Assembly: GCA_003255065.1 (NCBI GenBank)
Contig: QAOA01001300.1
Location: forward strand, 153,338 to 217,337
Length of the DNA: 64,000 nt
Reading direction: 5' to 3'
DNA from: Cercis canadensis
Lineage: Eukaryota > Streptophyta > Magnoliopsida > Fabales > Fabaceae
The notes below the pieces were generated by a model. The model was not told the DNA's origin, searched no databases, and saw only the letters and a program-made list of their open reading frames with translations. Shown in pieces: positions 9,622 to 24,040 of this stretch. How positions within the stretch are numbered: the stretch's first letter is position 1; each line of letters opens with the position of its first letter. The position numbers and the translations under genes are program-made.

Positions 9622-12600
9622 TCACCAAAAATTTCTCACAATCAGAACTATGGTTGTTATCTTTCGCAATAAGACTAATAAGTTTCGACAATATGACAAG
9701 CAAAGATTGCTGGATTAATTAGGACCACTTAGTTAAATAGAAACAAAATCAAATTAAGAAAGTGAACCATACCCTTGTCTCATATGTGATATCATTTCAA
9801 GCTGCCTTTGAACCACCAGAAATTAATAAAAAGGTGTTTTTAGTAAAACATTAGAAATCAGATTTGTATTTAAAAAAACACAACGTAAAGCATTAGTGAT
9901 TATGTAGAATTATAAATAACCACTGGTTATGAAATATAATTGTATATTAAAGTAAAATTAAAGTGTAACTTTGCCAGAACAACGTTGTAATCATAAACAA
10001 AATCATTAACATAAACTTCTGGTGGTTCTTCTCATGTCTAGATTTTGGGAGAAGATGCTTAATTTTAAGCTTGCTCGGCTCTTGAATGCCTTAACCGACT
10101 TATATAAGCAATGTCAAGGGGCAATCGGAAATGTAATGAACATATAATGAGTAATTGTTATTGAAACAAAATCATTAACAAAAGGAAAAGAATTCTTATC
10201 CGTTTTCTGCCTAATAAATTACAATTTTTCTTTTTCTAATTACGTTGATGCCCTGGCATGGGAGTTTCAAATTTAAAATCTTCTACAAACTAATTAAACT
10301 CTTCACTAACAGCTGTATACGTAGTTTATTTGGTTGTTTTCTCTTACCTATATATATATATATGCTGAACTCCATAAGGACCTTAATTAACTATTTTAAT
10401 TCCTTTTTAATTTACAGAAAACTATGAAATGATCAGTTTGAGCTTTATGGAATGAGATTATTTAACCTGACTCCCCATAATTTGGGTTCAATAAAGTTGA
10501 CTTTAATAATAACATTGTAACAATCTAAAGCTTGCATTAGAATATATATATAGTTGAATTGGATTGAAATTCGTAACTGTATTATCACAAATTTTCGATT
10601 CTTGTTAATTAATATAACACTTGATTGTATAGTATAATCAATTGCTAAATGCTAATTAATTAATATACCCATGCATTCCATTACCACCAACAGTTTTGAT
10701 TTATCAACACTTTAAGCACAAACATCATGCACCCACAGTTTCAACAATACACTTTAATCGGGAGTACCAAATTAATACATTGTATTAATTTTAGTTGTAT
10801 TTTCCGGTATAGGGTTGTAGCTGAGTAGTTCATTTCTTTTTATATTAATAAATAGTATATTTAATATTATTTTTGTACGATATAATTAGATGTAAAAGTG
10901 TGATTTTCTTTCATTTTCAATCGTAATGCTTTATTTTACATTATCTCATGATTGGTTTCCTAGAAATGAAATGTAAAAATATGCTTTTCTTTCATTTTCA
11001 ATCATAATGTTTTATTTTATATTATCTTATGATTGATTACCTAGAAATGAGGTTTAGTGAATTAAGGCTCTATACATTGCATGGATTTAAATCCTGCATA
11101 ATTTATATATATATGTAGTCTTTAAATGTATTTAAGTCTAAGCACGAGAACTTGACGTACGTTTATACATTGCTTGAGTTGGGACCATTTGATTGAAAAA
11201 TAGAATCTAACACATATTGAAACATACTCTTTGTTGGATCTTTAACATCATTTACAAGTTGGTTTAGGACCACTAGAAATCAACACCAAAAAAGGAGGAC
11301 CACTAGATAATATAATAATAATTTGTCGTACAATTATTTTTGCTATTTAAACAAAGGTATTAGATCACATAATGTCATTACATTGAAAAGTATCGACGTA
11401 CTACTGTCCATGTGGGATACGTAGACATAATTATTATCTCCTGTTATTATCATACGCATTAACAAAAACAAATGAGTCAAGACAATTACTAGTGTGATCA
11501 CCTCAAAACCAAATTATTCTCATTTTCATTTTTCTCTATAGTATTTTACTTTTTATACCAAGCATATATATACTCATAACATGACAGTAAGAAAAATTTA
11601 CCATCGGATCAAAGCCAGTGAAGATTTAATTATGCGTGTTTATGAATATTTTAAAATTTGTTGAAAATTACGTTGAAATATCACATGAAAACATAGAATC
11701 CAAAGCACGTACATGCCCTAATTAAATCTTAATGTTCAAAAGTTGTCAAGTGCCAAAATATTCCAAATCCAACCATGTTGGCACTTGGGAAGCTGGAGGG
11801 GTTAGAAGCTACAACCTCTCAATTCTGAAACTGCTCCAGCCTCCTCAGCTCTTTCTTTATCCTTACTTTATATTATTCTTAATATTGTTTCTTTCTTTCT
11901 TTGTTTGTTTTTTGTCAACTCATAATGGTCCATGAGCCATGCTAATCATCACTAGATTCTCATAAAACAAGGTAACCTATTCAATAACACTGCAAGACCT
12001 AGGAGGCATAGGACAGTAGCCTTAGCTGTGATCGACACAATATCAGAATCTGCAACATAAAAAATAAAAAATAAAAACATGCTTTTGCAAGGGCATGTAA
12101 TATATATCAATGAATTTTCCATTTTTCCTGGTTCATATTCAATTTCTATATATATCTTGTCTGCTTTGCACGTAGCAACGGGTGAAGTCACGCTTGTTTC
12201 TATTTTGTTCCCTTTAAATTCTCTTTATTCGCTTTCACACTGATATTAATGATGTTTGATTCTGAAATTACTCTCCCTTTATTCGTTTTAATTAATCCGC
12301 TTTGATTGAAAAGCTTAAAATTCTTTATAGGCTCCGTGACTTGACTGATGATGTCTGATTAATATGAGACCATGAAATTCTTAACCATAGATATCCGAAA
12401 CTTGATGCATATTTTATAACAAGTTAGATAAGAATGCTGCTTGCCCACCTTTTATTTTACACCTTCTTTATGCCTCTTATTTCTATTATATTTAATATAA
12501 AAAATTGAGGGATGCTAGTGATATTTAATGATAAATATTATTATGTGAGGAGGTCAAAGAAAGTTGTAAAATAAAGCAATGTATAGTGTAAATACTAGAG

Positions 12601-13150
12601 GGTGAAAGGGAGAAATTGCTCTGATTCCATGAAGAGTCAAGAGACTAGAGATATTATTGCAGGTAAGAAGTTGCATAATGCAACTAAACTCAATATGCAC
12701 ATTTATGTTCTCATGTTATAGTGTTTATATGGTACAAGTAAAACTAATGTAAATAGCTAAAGATAAAACTTATCTGACTTAAACTAAAACATAGTATAAT
12801 GAGATAATCGAGAAAAGAAGATATCAAGTAAAGTAGTGTATATATCTACCTTTATTCTAAAACAAAGAACAAAAGTACCCTTCAGTGCCTATCTTCTTGA
12901 GCTGGTAAGAAAAAGTTTTTATGTGGTCTTCTTATGTTTGTGCAGGTATGCACATGTGTGCACCTAAATGGTATGCAAATAGAGAGGGATTATTGTACTC
13001 TAGTTCAGGAGAATAAACAATGGTTTGTAATAAATAAATAAAGCATAGGTATAAACCTTGTAGATGCACTCAGGCACCTCTATAAATAACATTAACTTGT
13101 ATTCACTAGTCAGAATTGCCTTGGGTGAGAGTCTAGTATTGGGATTAATT
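9622..13150. other. Intergenic region without a supported gene
   Basis: About 3.5 kb of AT-rich sequence between the dioxygenase duplication and the plus-strand dioxygenase. It contains an 80-bp tandem repeat (10891-11050) and short TA microsatellites (for example near 10350). Open frames at 11732-11935 (+) and 11952-12191 (-) have no recognisable domain. Confidence 0.55.
10891..11050. repeat. Two-copy tandem repeat, about 80 bp
   Basis: Units 10891-10971 and 10972-11050 share the frame TGTAAAA...TTTCTTTCATTTTCAATC.TAATG...CTAGAAATGA with scattered substitutions. No function is apparent. Confidence 0.8.
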
Positions 13151-14447
13151 ATGGGTTCCCTAACAGTAACAGCTTCTCAACCTCCTGTTATAGACTTCAC
13201 TCTTGAAAACTTGAAGCCAGATACAGATGCTTGGGTTTTAGCATGCCAAGAGGTCAAGAGTGCACTTGAGGACCACGGTTGTTTTTATGCACTGTGTGAT
13301 AAGGTTCCTATGGAGCTTTACAACTCAGTCTTCTCTCTAATGGAAGAACTGTTTGATCTTCCATTGGAAACAAAAAAGCAAGAGACTAGTGATAAGCCTT
13401 ACCATAATTACTATGGACAACATTCTCATCTCCCTCTATATGAATCCCTAGGTATTGATGACCCATTGATCATTGAAGGAGTTCAGAAGTTCACAAGAAT
13501 TATGTGGCCTGCAGGATATGATCATTTCTGGTACTGCTTGATACTTCTATACATATATATATATATTGGGTTGCTTATACTGGTATATTTTTTTAATATT
13601 TCAATGTTTGAATTTTGAATAGTGAAACTCTGAATCTATATGCAAAGCTTCTAGCAGAATTGGACCATATCACCAAGAGAATGGTGTTTGATGGTTATGG
13701 TGTGGACAAAAGGCACTGTGAATCTCTGCTTCAGTCAACCAATTACATGCTTCGGTGCTTCAAATACAGATTGCCCCATATGAATGAAAGCAATTTGGGA
13801 TTGCATCCGCATACTGACACTACATACTTTTCCATATTGCATCAGAATAATGTCATTGGTTTGCAAATCAAACTGAAAAATGGAGAGTGGGTTGATGCTT
13901 ATCCCTCACCCTCCATGTTTCTGATCCTGGCTGGTGATGCATTTAAGGTGGGTCATTTTTCTTATGTGCTTCAGTTGAACATATTCCTTCATCTTAATGT
14001 TCAGTGAAATAGTTTACTCATTACCCTTATAGTGTGCTTGCTATTGGTAATTCATTTTTCCCAGTTTCACCTTTAATCCTCTGACTTCTCACAAAAGAAA
14101 AGAGCTGATTTCATTAGAAAAGTTGCAAACAGAGATGTTTTCAGTAGATTTTAAGAAATGTATACTTTCTTTATGAAATCACACAGGTTTGGAGCAATGA
14201 CAGGATACGCCCTTGTGAACACCGAGTCATCATAATGGAAAAGAAAGAAAGGTTCTCCATGGGACTATTTTCATTTGGAAGAAACATGGTTCAGACACAA
14301 GAAGAGCTAGTTGATGAAGAGCATCCAAAACGTTATAAACCATTTGACCATTATGGATACCTGCGTTTCTATAGAACAGAAAAAGCCTTAAAATCTGAGT
14401 GTAGAATCAAAGCATATTGTGGTATAGACAATACTGACGAAAACTGA
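13151..14447 (+). CDS. AOP-like 2-oxoglutarate/Fe(II)-dependent dioxygenase, diverged paralogue
   Basis: Three exons: 13151-13530, 13623-13947 and 14187-14447, giving 321 aa with intron phases 2 and 0, the same as in the minus-strand pair. I chose the Met starting MGSLTVTASQ, because the 29 codons upstream in frame read like leader sequence. Iron ligands are H190 and D192 (PHTDTTY) and H247 (CEHRVI); the 2-oxoglutarate site is R257/S259 (RFSMG). The protein is clearly diverged from the duplicated pair but shares the KPYH..YGQH and ELFDLPLETK motifs, so it is an older member of the cluster. Expected activity is 2OG-dependent oxidation of a small metabolite; the substrate is unknown. The opposite orientation suggests an inversion during cluster growth. 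Confidence 0.87.
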
Positions 14448-16194
14448 AGTTTGTGTTTGTTGTAACTTGGTGCCTTAAATAGTACTTGTGTATATCAATG
14501 TTTGATTCCCATAGTCTCTTGTTGAAATACCACTGTGTAGCTTGTGAAATTGTAATCTTGTTATCAGTTGTAATAAACACAGCATGAAACTATCTTTTGA
14601 TTTTACTAATCATATATTAAAGCATTCTTAGCTTGATTGGTGTTTGAGTCTTGAGCTTTCCTAAATTCAATTATGGTGACAGTGAAATAAAACTTTGTCT
14701 AAGAAATCCATCCCATTGGAAAATTTAATGCCAAAGTGTTCAACAAAAGCATACCCAAGTGGGTTTTGGCATGGGATTTGTCTGCCCACTGTTATAACAT
14801 GTGACAGAATAGGTAAAAATTCCATGTGCCATCCGAAATTCTTTAACAAACTCCTAAGGATCTGCAAAGTACAAATCCAAACCAACCAGCTAGGAGGTAG
14901 CTGAGAAGTCAAAATTAAGACAGAATTTCAATGGCCATGTCATGGTGTTGTGGTTACCACATTACTATAATAACTAATTCTGTCCTATTTGCAACTTGAT
15001 CTCTTCCTTTTCTTCTATTTATATTATTGACTTTACAAGATCCCTAAATTTGAGTCCCACATCCTGCATTATCATAAGGGAATTAATATAAAGCCAAATA
15101 GTATTCAGGAAATCCTCCCAAAGAAGACAATTTGACCTGGTATAATCTTGCAAGGCATGGACCAAGGACATGGTTCTATAATGAATAGAGGTCTTCTTTC
15201 ATTTCTTTTGTTTTACTCGTTTATTTTAATTTGAATAGATCAGAATGATTGTACAAAATTACTGGATAGATATTATTATTTATAACCAACACTTTTTAAT
15301 TTATTTTAATGAATTGATTATCTCACCAAATGAAGACAAGTTTGGACCAGAAGCTCGCACGAAGTTCCAGATCACATGGAACCCAGTTTAAAAGTTTAAA
15401 CAATTGCAAATTGATTGTATCTTTTGAAATCTTAAACTTGCAGAAGCTAATTCAACTAATGCCTTTGCCTCCTTTAAATCTTCAAAACATGTACAACAGC
15501 AATTAGTTAAATTAGATATTGCTTACCAATATCTTTCTATAAGGGTTTTATTTAGAAATGATGAAAGAAAGTTAATATAAAAAATATATATATACTCATT
15601 CCTCTGTTTGTACCTAGAACTAAGTCTAATAAGAGTTTTTCAAAGCACTAGTCCGACCATGAACTAATATTATAAAATGTTATTTTTGAGTGATACGAAA
15701 GATCCTTATAACTTCTCTTTTGTATATGCACATGGTTCTATAGTCAATGTAGAATCCTTAAAGCAAAAGGAAAAAAGCATATATGTACGAGGTTGAAATG
15801 GTTAATTGGCTACCAAGAGATCAACTACTTAAGAAATCTTTCATGTTGTTTTTGACTTGTTTTCTACTGAACAGAGTAGCAAAACTATGACTTCTCTCAA
15901 TCCACTTCTAATTTGCTGCTTTCGTTTTCTGCACAAACACCAAAGTAAAGAGAGAGATCCATCATGAGTTATTGGAATCTTAATTGAGTCTCTTATATTT
16001 GATTTGGCGTTGGCTACATTGTAGTGATTAATTTTTATTTTTTTTTGGCCAAAAAATAGTTAAAAGTTAATTTATCCTCATGGTTTCCAATCTATTTGGC
16101 TTAAAATATGAAGTTTTCTCTACCAATAACTTTTGACATTTTTTTCCAACTTTTAGTTGAATCACAAAAAGCATTTACGTTGTGTCAGTGAAAA
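14448..16194. other. Intergenic region between dioxygenase and decayed exon
   Basis: Begins with the 3' end of the dioxygenase transcript; TTGTAATAAACA near 14568-14579 could serve for polyadenylation. Overlapping open frames on both strands at 14667-14912 have no recognisable domain. The rest is AT-rich and featureless. Confidence 0.5.
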
Positions 16195-16412
16195 TGTTCA
16201 CTCTTATGCAAAGCTGATTATGTAATTAGACCAAATGGTAAAGAGAATGGTGTTTGAGAGTTATGGTGTTTGTGCTCACATACAAATAGGATCTTCTTGT
16301 ATATACTGCACCAGAATGATGTTGATGTCTGACAAATCAAATCAAAGGAAGGTGAATGAATTGATGCTGACCTCTCACCTTCTGTTGTTGTCACGGCAGG
16401 GGATGCATTCTT
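16195..16412 (+). pseudogene. Decayed exon 2 of a fourth AOP-like dioxygenase
   Basis: The DNA matches exon 2 of the gene at 13151-14447. TATGCAAAGCT is followed by AAGAGAATGGTGTTTGAGAGTTATGGTGT (KRMVFESYGV), then a deletion of about 100 nt, then traces of LHQND, QIKSKEGE, LSPSV and AGDAF ending at a preserved donor-like GTGAGTC. In-frame stops and frame changes occur, and the segment with the full HTD motif is missing. No convincing exon 1 or exon 3 was found nearby. This is a dead relic showing the cluster once had at least four members. Confidence 0.75.
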
Positions 16413-17544
16413 CGTGAGTCATGGCCTTTAACTTTATGAAAATCAATCTCATTCTTATTTTGTTAATAAGAAATTAAGAAAGATTATAATTTTGCTTTCT
16501 AATCTAGGAAGAGAATTGTTGGGGTTGACAGAAATGGATTATTTTGCATTCATAATTTGTGGCAGTTGTGTATTCATAGATTAATATGAAATTATCGGTG
16601 AATTAAAATATATAAAGGCCCCAATTAGTATAAATATTGTTGATCTTCAGTCCCATTTGGCATGATCTGATTTGGAAGACAGGAGAAGAGACAGAAAAAT
16701 GAAATAGAGAATATGAATAATTATTTTCTTGACTTTTTTCAAGGTTTCTGCTGATAAGTTCTTTTAGAGAAAGATCTTTGTCATATTTGAATAGGGATTG
16801 AAAAGCTCTTAGAGCTGGTGTTTTATGTTGTTCTTTATTTGTCTTTTATTGCTTGATTTGTACTATTACTTATCCTCTATCCCTGTATTTTCTTATCTCT
16901 ACTGAATTCTTCCTCTATCAAAAAAAAAAAGATTTAGAATGACTTGTTCTCCTTTTGTGGTGTTTCAGCTTTCTTCTCTTATGCCATAGAGGAATTAGGT
17001 CTGTGAAATTCTCAGTATAATTCTTTTGATGTATCCATCTTGTACTATAATTTCCTAATTAAGTTCGCAAGGAACAAATATTTTATAATTTTTTTTTTTT
17101 GGGTGCAAATGGGATTTTGTAGAGGGATAAAGAGCTAAGAAGCATGAAATTTGCAATTCCTATACAAGTGCTGTATCTGGATGAATATGATGTAAGTATT
17201 GAAAGGGCACAGAAGTGAAAAAAAATTGTTTGAAACTAGTGGGAAGAGAATGGGGAAGTGGTTAAACACTGGCTTACCTGCCTAAAAGAAGAAAAGATTA
17301 CACTGGTATTAAAACATTATTTTTCATTGATATGTTAATAATACAAAATTCTTGTTTTATTTATAAGTTTCTACATTTATATCAGAACAGAAGCATCAAA
17401 TTGGCACTAAAAGGAACTATCCTACACAAGTGCTGTATGAATATGATACATACAAAATATTAAAAGGGATAAAGAAAAATTGAAAAAATTGTTTGAAAAC
17501 ACTAAAAAGAATCCTTCATATTGGCTGCAACAGCCTATTCTATT
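16413..17544. other. Intergenic region downstream of the first PDR transporter
   Basis: No gene. It holds a dispersed duplication of about 80 bp: 17158-17236 and 17420-17500 share ACAAGTGCTGTAT, GAATATGAT and AATTGTTTGAAA. The right part probably includes the 3' UTR of the minus-strand transporter ending at 17545. Confidence 0.5.
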
Positions 17545-20500
17545 CTATCTCCTTTGGAAGTTGAAGACCTTGATTGAAACTGCAAAGATAAATGCAAAGA
17601 GCACTGCGAATCCAGCAACCACAACTGCGACGACTCCTAGAAAGTCATGCTTGAAACCAAAGTAACTATCTATAAATTGTTCCACATTCTTACCATTTTC
17701 TGATTCCATAACGGTTTTTATATCTCCAAACTGTGATGCAACCAATCCATATAAGGTCCAGGCCACTGGACATGCCCAGTAGTACCATCTCCACCACACA
17801 GGAATGCTCTGTTGACAAACAAGTAACAAAATGGAAAACAATGGTAAGCACCAGTATACATAACATTAATAGAATCCACTCACATATATTTACTCAATTC
17901 ATTTATAGGTTGCCATCACTTACAGGTCGTGCCACGATAAATCCTGAGAAGAGGTTCCAGATTCCGTAAAATGCAGCAGCCACAATTGAAGCAACATGGT
18001 GATTTGGTGTCACAGCAACAGTCATCATACCATAGAAGGTGAAGTACAGCAATGTGAAGTACATGTAAAACAGATACCAGAAGAATTTTGCAGCAGTCCA
18101 CTCAAATCCGATCATGGCGTAAACTATGATACCGTATGTGACAGCTTGGGCAAAAATATAGGGTAGTTCTACTACAACCTGTGACAAAAGGGAATGAGTT
18201 GTGTTAGCAAGGATTAGCAAGTCTTAGTGCAGAAATAGTTTGTGAAAATATGATGTTAGTTACCTGTGCAAATGCATAGGGTAAGGCTGAATACATTCCA
18301 GCAGCTCTTTCTCTATAAAAAACAGTTCTTTCAACTGCTACCACAGGTTGCACAGAAGAAGCATTCTGGATCCCAAGGAAGAGAACAGCACTGTACATTG
18401 AACCCATGGCATTGAACAGATCTTGTCTCTTTGTGCTGCAAGTCATCCAAAACAATCAGAATTGAACGGGAAAACAAAGTTTGATAGATCAAATATATAT
18501 ATCTTTCTAAGTTTAATGAGTTTTAACTTACGTTTTGGTTCCGAGGTCCCAGAATATTGTTCCAAACATCAAGGCTATGAAAGTAGTGAAGAAATATCTC
18601 ACAGCAGTGTACGGGGGATTACGCCAATATGACCAACTTTGTTTCCATAAGTTAGCCGTGCATTGGACCCAAAATGACTGTGAGTATTGAGTAGGGAAAT
18701 ATAGATCTTTTGAACCGGGAGCAGGCTTGCTCAGTTCTTCTCTAAGCTGCTTGTTTCTCCTGAAAAACCACAAATAACAGTTTAAGCATTTTGAAAATGT
18801 GGCACGTACTATATTAAAGAAATTAATATGCATATGTAGTAGCTTACCTGTATAGGTCAGAATTTTTGTATATATCAGTAAAATCAACGCCTAAACCAAG
18901 TTCTTGTGCTGAACTTGAAACTTCCAACATCCAAGTAGCTGGATTATAGCCGTCTTTGATTTTACTAACCCCTTCAATGCTCTAGATAACAGCAAAGGAA
19001 GCGATATTGGAAAATCAGTAACTGCTATTAAGAATTATGGCTATTCATTTAAACTAATATTGACACTAGGCCGGATCTTACCTCAAAATATTTGATCAAT
19101 TCTGCAGACTGACGACCCAATGGCCCAACATATATTTCTTGTCCTCCACGCTTCATTAGGAAAAGCTGCGATGACATGTATTATGTATCAGATCCTAGTC
19201 TAAAGGGAAAATAAAACAACACACAAAGTTTAATGATCATTATCATCTCTCACCTCATCAAAAGCTTCAAATATGTCAATGCTTGGCTGATGGATGGTGC
19301 AAACCACTGTTCTTCCTGTGTCCACTGTGTTCCTAACTGTTCTCATAACAATTGCAGCAGCTCTTGCATCTAATCCAGAAGTAGGCTCATCCATGAAAAT
19401 GATGGAAGGATTAGCCACAAGCTCAACTGCAATTGTCAGCCTCTTTCGCTGTTCAGTTGAGAGACCACTCACACCAGGCAAACCAACCAGTGAGTTCCTC
19501 AATGAGTTCAGTTCCACAAGTTCCATGACTTGCTCAATGAACATCTGCAGCCATTTAACAGATCCATTAACAACAAAGAACAATCAGCCTCTATGCTAAA
19601 TTAAATAAACTACTTAAAATTTGTGAATTGCTTTAAGGAAAACTATATGGTGTGTTGAGCATAAAGTCCTCACCTCTCTGGTTTTGGAGTCAACTTCTCC
19701 AGGTAAACGAAGCCATGCTGAGTAGAGCAAGGACTCATAGACAGTAACATGAGGAGAGTGAATATCATTCTGCTCACAGTAACCAGAGATTCGAGCGAAT
19801 GTTTCTTGCTTTTTAGGGTATCCAGAAATCTTGATGCTCCCATCAATATATCCACCAGTTTTCCTACCAGCCAGCACATCCATCAAAGTTGTTTTACCAG
19901 CTCCACTTACACCCATCAGAGCTGTGAGAACACCAGGTCTAAATGCACCACTTACACCCTTCAGAAGTACCAATCTGTCCTCTGGTACACCCTGTTGCTT
20001 CATTTCCTGCCAGTTGAAATAAGAAAAATCAGCCCTCAAATTCATTTGGACTACAGCATATTTAAAATAAGACACTTTCAACTCTTAATTTTTGTACTTT
20101 AAAAGTGACCTACCTGTGGCATGTCAACTGAGTATACGACTTCATCAAAGGTGAGAGAATGCGGTTCAAAGGGAAGAACCATTCCTCTTTGGTTCCCATG
20201 GTTGGACTCTACAACAGCACCAGCTGACACATTGTTTCTCCTATTTTCTGAGTTCTCTGCATGACAATTGAAAAATTATTCAGCACCTGAAGGCATACTA
20301 TGATATACAAATCTGCTAGCACACACATTTGCATACATGTGCATAGAGTATGCTAGGATTAGTGTTCATGAGCTATATAGATAAGATAGATCACCTATGC
20401 GTGGTAATTCAACTCCTTCTGGGTTTTCTTGAGATTCTTCAGTTATTGTTGCCTGTGGCTTCTCAAAAGCTGCACAATAATGCACATTTGTTAATAAAAC

Positions 20501-23500
20501 TGTCCAACACTAAAAGAAGCTTGAAGCACAAAGTGTGAAGATACTCACGATTGAGAAAATTGAGAGCCATAGCGAACAAGAAGTTAAAAAGAAGTACAAA
20601 TCCGACCAATGCCCCAAATCCTATCCAATACCAATATGCATGTGTGAAGAACCCACGAGACTCTAGAACTTGAATTCCAAGTGTCACATTTGTATCGTCA
20701 ATATACTGTAATTATAGAGCAAACGAATTAGGCCTCCTAGTTTCTTAAATGAAAGTTGATAATTATTCAAGTTGCTAATGCAAGAACTTACTTTGTTCCA
20801 ACTGTGTCCAAGGAACTCATTGACGGCGATAGCATTCTGCCCATAATTCAGAGGTGAAATCCAGTAACCCCAAATCCACCAGCCTTTGATATCCTCTGTT
20901 TCATAAAGTAAGAAGTATTATATGAGTTTCCATTATGTGAAAAATGTAACAATTTTGATATATTAGTAAACCTATTCTACCTTTTGACAGAATGAAGCCA
21001 CCCAACACAAGAAATGCGAGCACTGCAAAGGACCCAAATGTGTTAGCCACAATCATGTTCCTTCCCAGTGCTCCAATAGTTCGGAACAGTCCAGAAGCCA
21101 TCTGACTAATCAGTAGTAGCACAAGGTATTGCTTGAACAATCTGCATCAAGCACAAGATTCACATCATAAGTAACAAGTCAAACATGCAGAACTAGTATT
21201 CACAGGTTCCAAACAGATAAAGGCAGCTTCTTTACCTCCCAACATTTGGATCAAATCCAATTACATAGTAGGAGAGGAACACCCAAACAGCAACTTCTAC
21301 CAATGTGATAGGGATCTTGAGGATCCATGAGGGAATAGCATAAGCCCAGGAAGGATAAAATAGAAGATCCCGTTGCTTGTAGAAAACAGGAAGCTTGGCA
21401 ATGGTCATAGAAATCTCAGACATCCCATTAAACATAATCATCACTAGTGTGAAAAACAGAGCACCAGCGTAAACTCCTCCATTATCCACATTATCCCGGT
21501 GCATCTCAGTTCGAAAGAATACTGTCATTGATATACACGCAATGATAGCCAGCTAGATAGTACCAATGGGAAAAATCATGTGTCAGAACCATGTACGACA
21601 AATTACATACGAAGTAAATTAATCAAACAAAAAAGAAATAAATGCATTCATTATAAAGCAGGTAAACCCCACCTGACATAGCTTGAAGATATAAACAAAT
21701 GAGTTCCTCTTCATAAGCAAATACTCTCTTGAGATGTTAGCCTTCAGCAGTTCCTTCTTGTTAAGACCAAACTTTTTAGTGGTTAATGCGGCAGGGTGGT
21801 TCTTAGACTTGTCAAATGGCACTGCAAGCTCATCTACAATGCGCCGGCCAACGTGGAATGACTGAAATGCCTCAGCAAATTGAGTAACTCTTACAAACCT
21901 GTACGGTTCATCTCTGCGCACCCAGTACTGCTCTTGATCCTTCTTCGAAGTTACCTGCAAGATGAGATAGATATATAAGAATATATTCTAGACTAAAGAT
22001 TTAAAATGAGGCAAACAAAAGAAAAAACTTGACTTACTTCTTGAAGAAAATCAGCAACACCCTTCCTTTCAGGACATCTAAAACCCATGGATTCAAAAAA
22101 GTCAAGAACATATTCACGGGGTCCTTGGTAGACAACTTGGCCATCAGAGAGCAGAATAATGTCATCAAAAAGCTCATAGGTCTCCGGTGCCGGCTGGAGT
22201 AGAGCGATAAGTGCAGTTGCATTAAGAATGTGAACAGATTGTCTGAGAGAGCTGACAATTTGGAAAGTTGTGGAGCTGTCCAAGCCAGTGGATATTTCAT
22301 CCATAAATAGAGCATTTGCTGGTCCAACAAGCATCTCTCCTGTAGTAACACGCTTCCTCTGACCTCCAGAGATTCCACGCAACATTTCATCCCCCACCAT
22401 GGTATCAGCACACACTTCCAACCCCAAAATCTGCAAACTTTGGAAAGTAAATACCTTGTTTCTTCACAGAGAATTTTAGGAAACTGCAGAACATGAGAGA
22501 ACCTAAAATTTACCTTTATTACATAATCTGTTACCAGGCTTGCCTCTTGGCCTTCAGTTGCAGTTGCCTGGTGTATCAGAAGCCGATTAGAGGCAAAGAT
22601 AAAATATCCATCACAGTAAAAATGCAATCTTTAATGCAATTAAGATCGATTATAACTTCTTTCTCACCTTCATGAAGACATCAACATCTGGGTCAGGCTT
22701 AATATTTGCTGCTATTTCTCTTCTTGACAACTCACTTAGCATATCTGTGGATCCCAAAAGTAACAACCATTCATGCTTAGATTACAAGTCTCTCAAATTA
22801 CATTCTGAAAAGGGTAGAATGAAGGGGGAAATTAAAACTTGACTCACCATAACGTGTACCGACCCCTTGGCACCTTGCAGAGAAAGCCAAGGTTTCCCTT
22901 ACAGTCATTTCTCCAATGTGGACATCATGCTGGCTGATATAGGCAGCAGTTCTCTGGGGTACAAACTCGTTCATTCCATGGCCATTATAACTCACGTTCC
23001 CGGTAACCTGAAGGAAAAATCAGCATATAAATTATATAAATAACCACATTAGCTTATAGAAACAGAAAGCCAACCATAGGAATAGTTCTCACCTTAAGAT
23101 CTTTATCAAGTTTTCCGGACAAGGCCAAAAGGAGGGTGGTCTTTCCAGAACCTGGAGGACCCAAAAGCAGTGTCATCCGGCGAGGTTTGACGACTCCACT
23201 AATGTCTTTCAGAATAGTCACATCCCTCTTTTTGCTAGAAAGAATATGAAGTTTATTCAAGAAACCCTGTATGACCAAGAGAGGAAAATTGTAAGACTAA
23301 TTGCAGATCAAAGACACAATCGAAAACACCAACAGCTGAGAAACAAAAATTTGTGAACTAGAGTTTGCCCATCTTTACCTCTACTATATTAGCACCGAAG
23401 TTGATGAATGAAGGCAAAGCTCTGCTTCCCACATAAGCCTCTGCGTCAACGTTTAGATGCTCAAATCGAACTTCTATAGTTGGAGTATCAAGCCCAACTC

Positions 23501-24040
23501 TGGAAAAAATCAAAAACACACCAACAAGAAAGAAAATTCGTTAGCTAATTATCAACAGAAACGTACATGATATCAAACAAGTAAAAGCCAGAAACTTTTT
23601 CATTTTCGTTGCCAATGAAAGTTGATTTAAATAATTTAAACAAACACCAAGAAGGCAACGAAAATTGGCAGTTCTTACCTATCAATTCGTTCCTTGAGCT
23701 TTAACAAGAACTTCTCATTGTCCTCTTCAGCGACTCTTATCAACCTCTCCAGCAATTTCTTTCTCTCCTGAAATCCAATATCAGTGACATCGATTTCATT
23801 GGCTGGACCACGGGATGCAGCTAGCAACCCCTTCCTTAAACGATTGTAAGTAGGGAGCTTCTCAAGTGCAGCCCATTTCAGAGCTTCTTCATCGTCTTCT
23901 TCACGTGAAGATTTAGAGAAAACCTCCACTGCACTGTTCCTCCAAACCGTAGAACTCCCTGCTCGTAAACTACTACTTGGTCGCGTACTATTACTTTTTC
24001 GTAAACTATTACTTGCTTTATATATATTTGAACCCTCCAT
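17545..24040 (-). CDS. Full-size ABCG transporter, PDR type (PDR1/ABCG40-like), copy 1
   Basis: I assembled 22 coding exons: 23679-24040, 23379-23499, 23093-23266, 22848-23007, 22668-22744, 22514-22567, 22038-22430, 21673-21954, 21236-21552, 20981-21141, 20792-20895, 20549-20705, 20395-20469, 20114-20256, 19674-20006, 19254-19544, 19082-19165, 18848-18981, 18532-18759, 18264-18435, 17924-18178 and 17545-17808. Phases fit throughout, giving 1446 aa with no internal stop, a normal PDR length. Domain order is NBD1-TMD1-NBD2-TMD2. NBD1 has Walker A GPPGSGKT (197-204), signature ISGGQ (336-340) and Walker B LFMDE. NBD2 has GVSGAGKT (892-899) and the plant-PDR degenerate signature LSTEQ (999-1003). 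Such proteins export hormones, terpenoids or other defence compounds across the plasma membrane. The substrate is not readable; similarity to the PDR1/ABCG40 group is my recognition. It is in tandem with the copy at 28273-34872. Confidence 0.92.

Noticed and set aside
11952..12191. 79-codon minus-strand frame with a hydrophobic stretch
   Set aside because: AT-rich surroundings, no family resemblance and no splice or promoter context.
14667..14912. Overlapping open frames on both strands
   Set aside because: Neither strand gives a recognisable domain, and mirrored open frames are common by chance in slightly GC-richer DNA.
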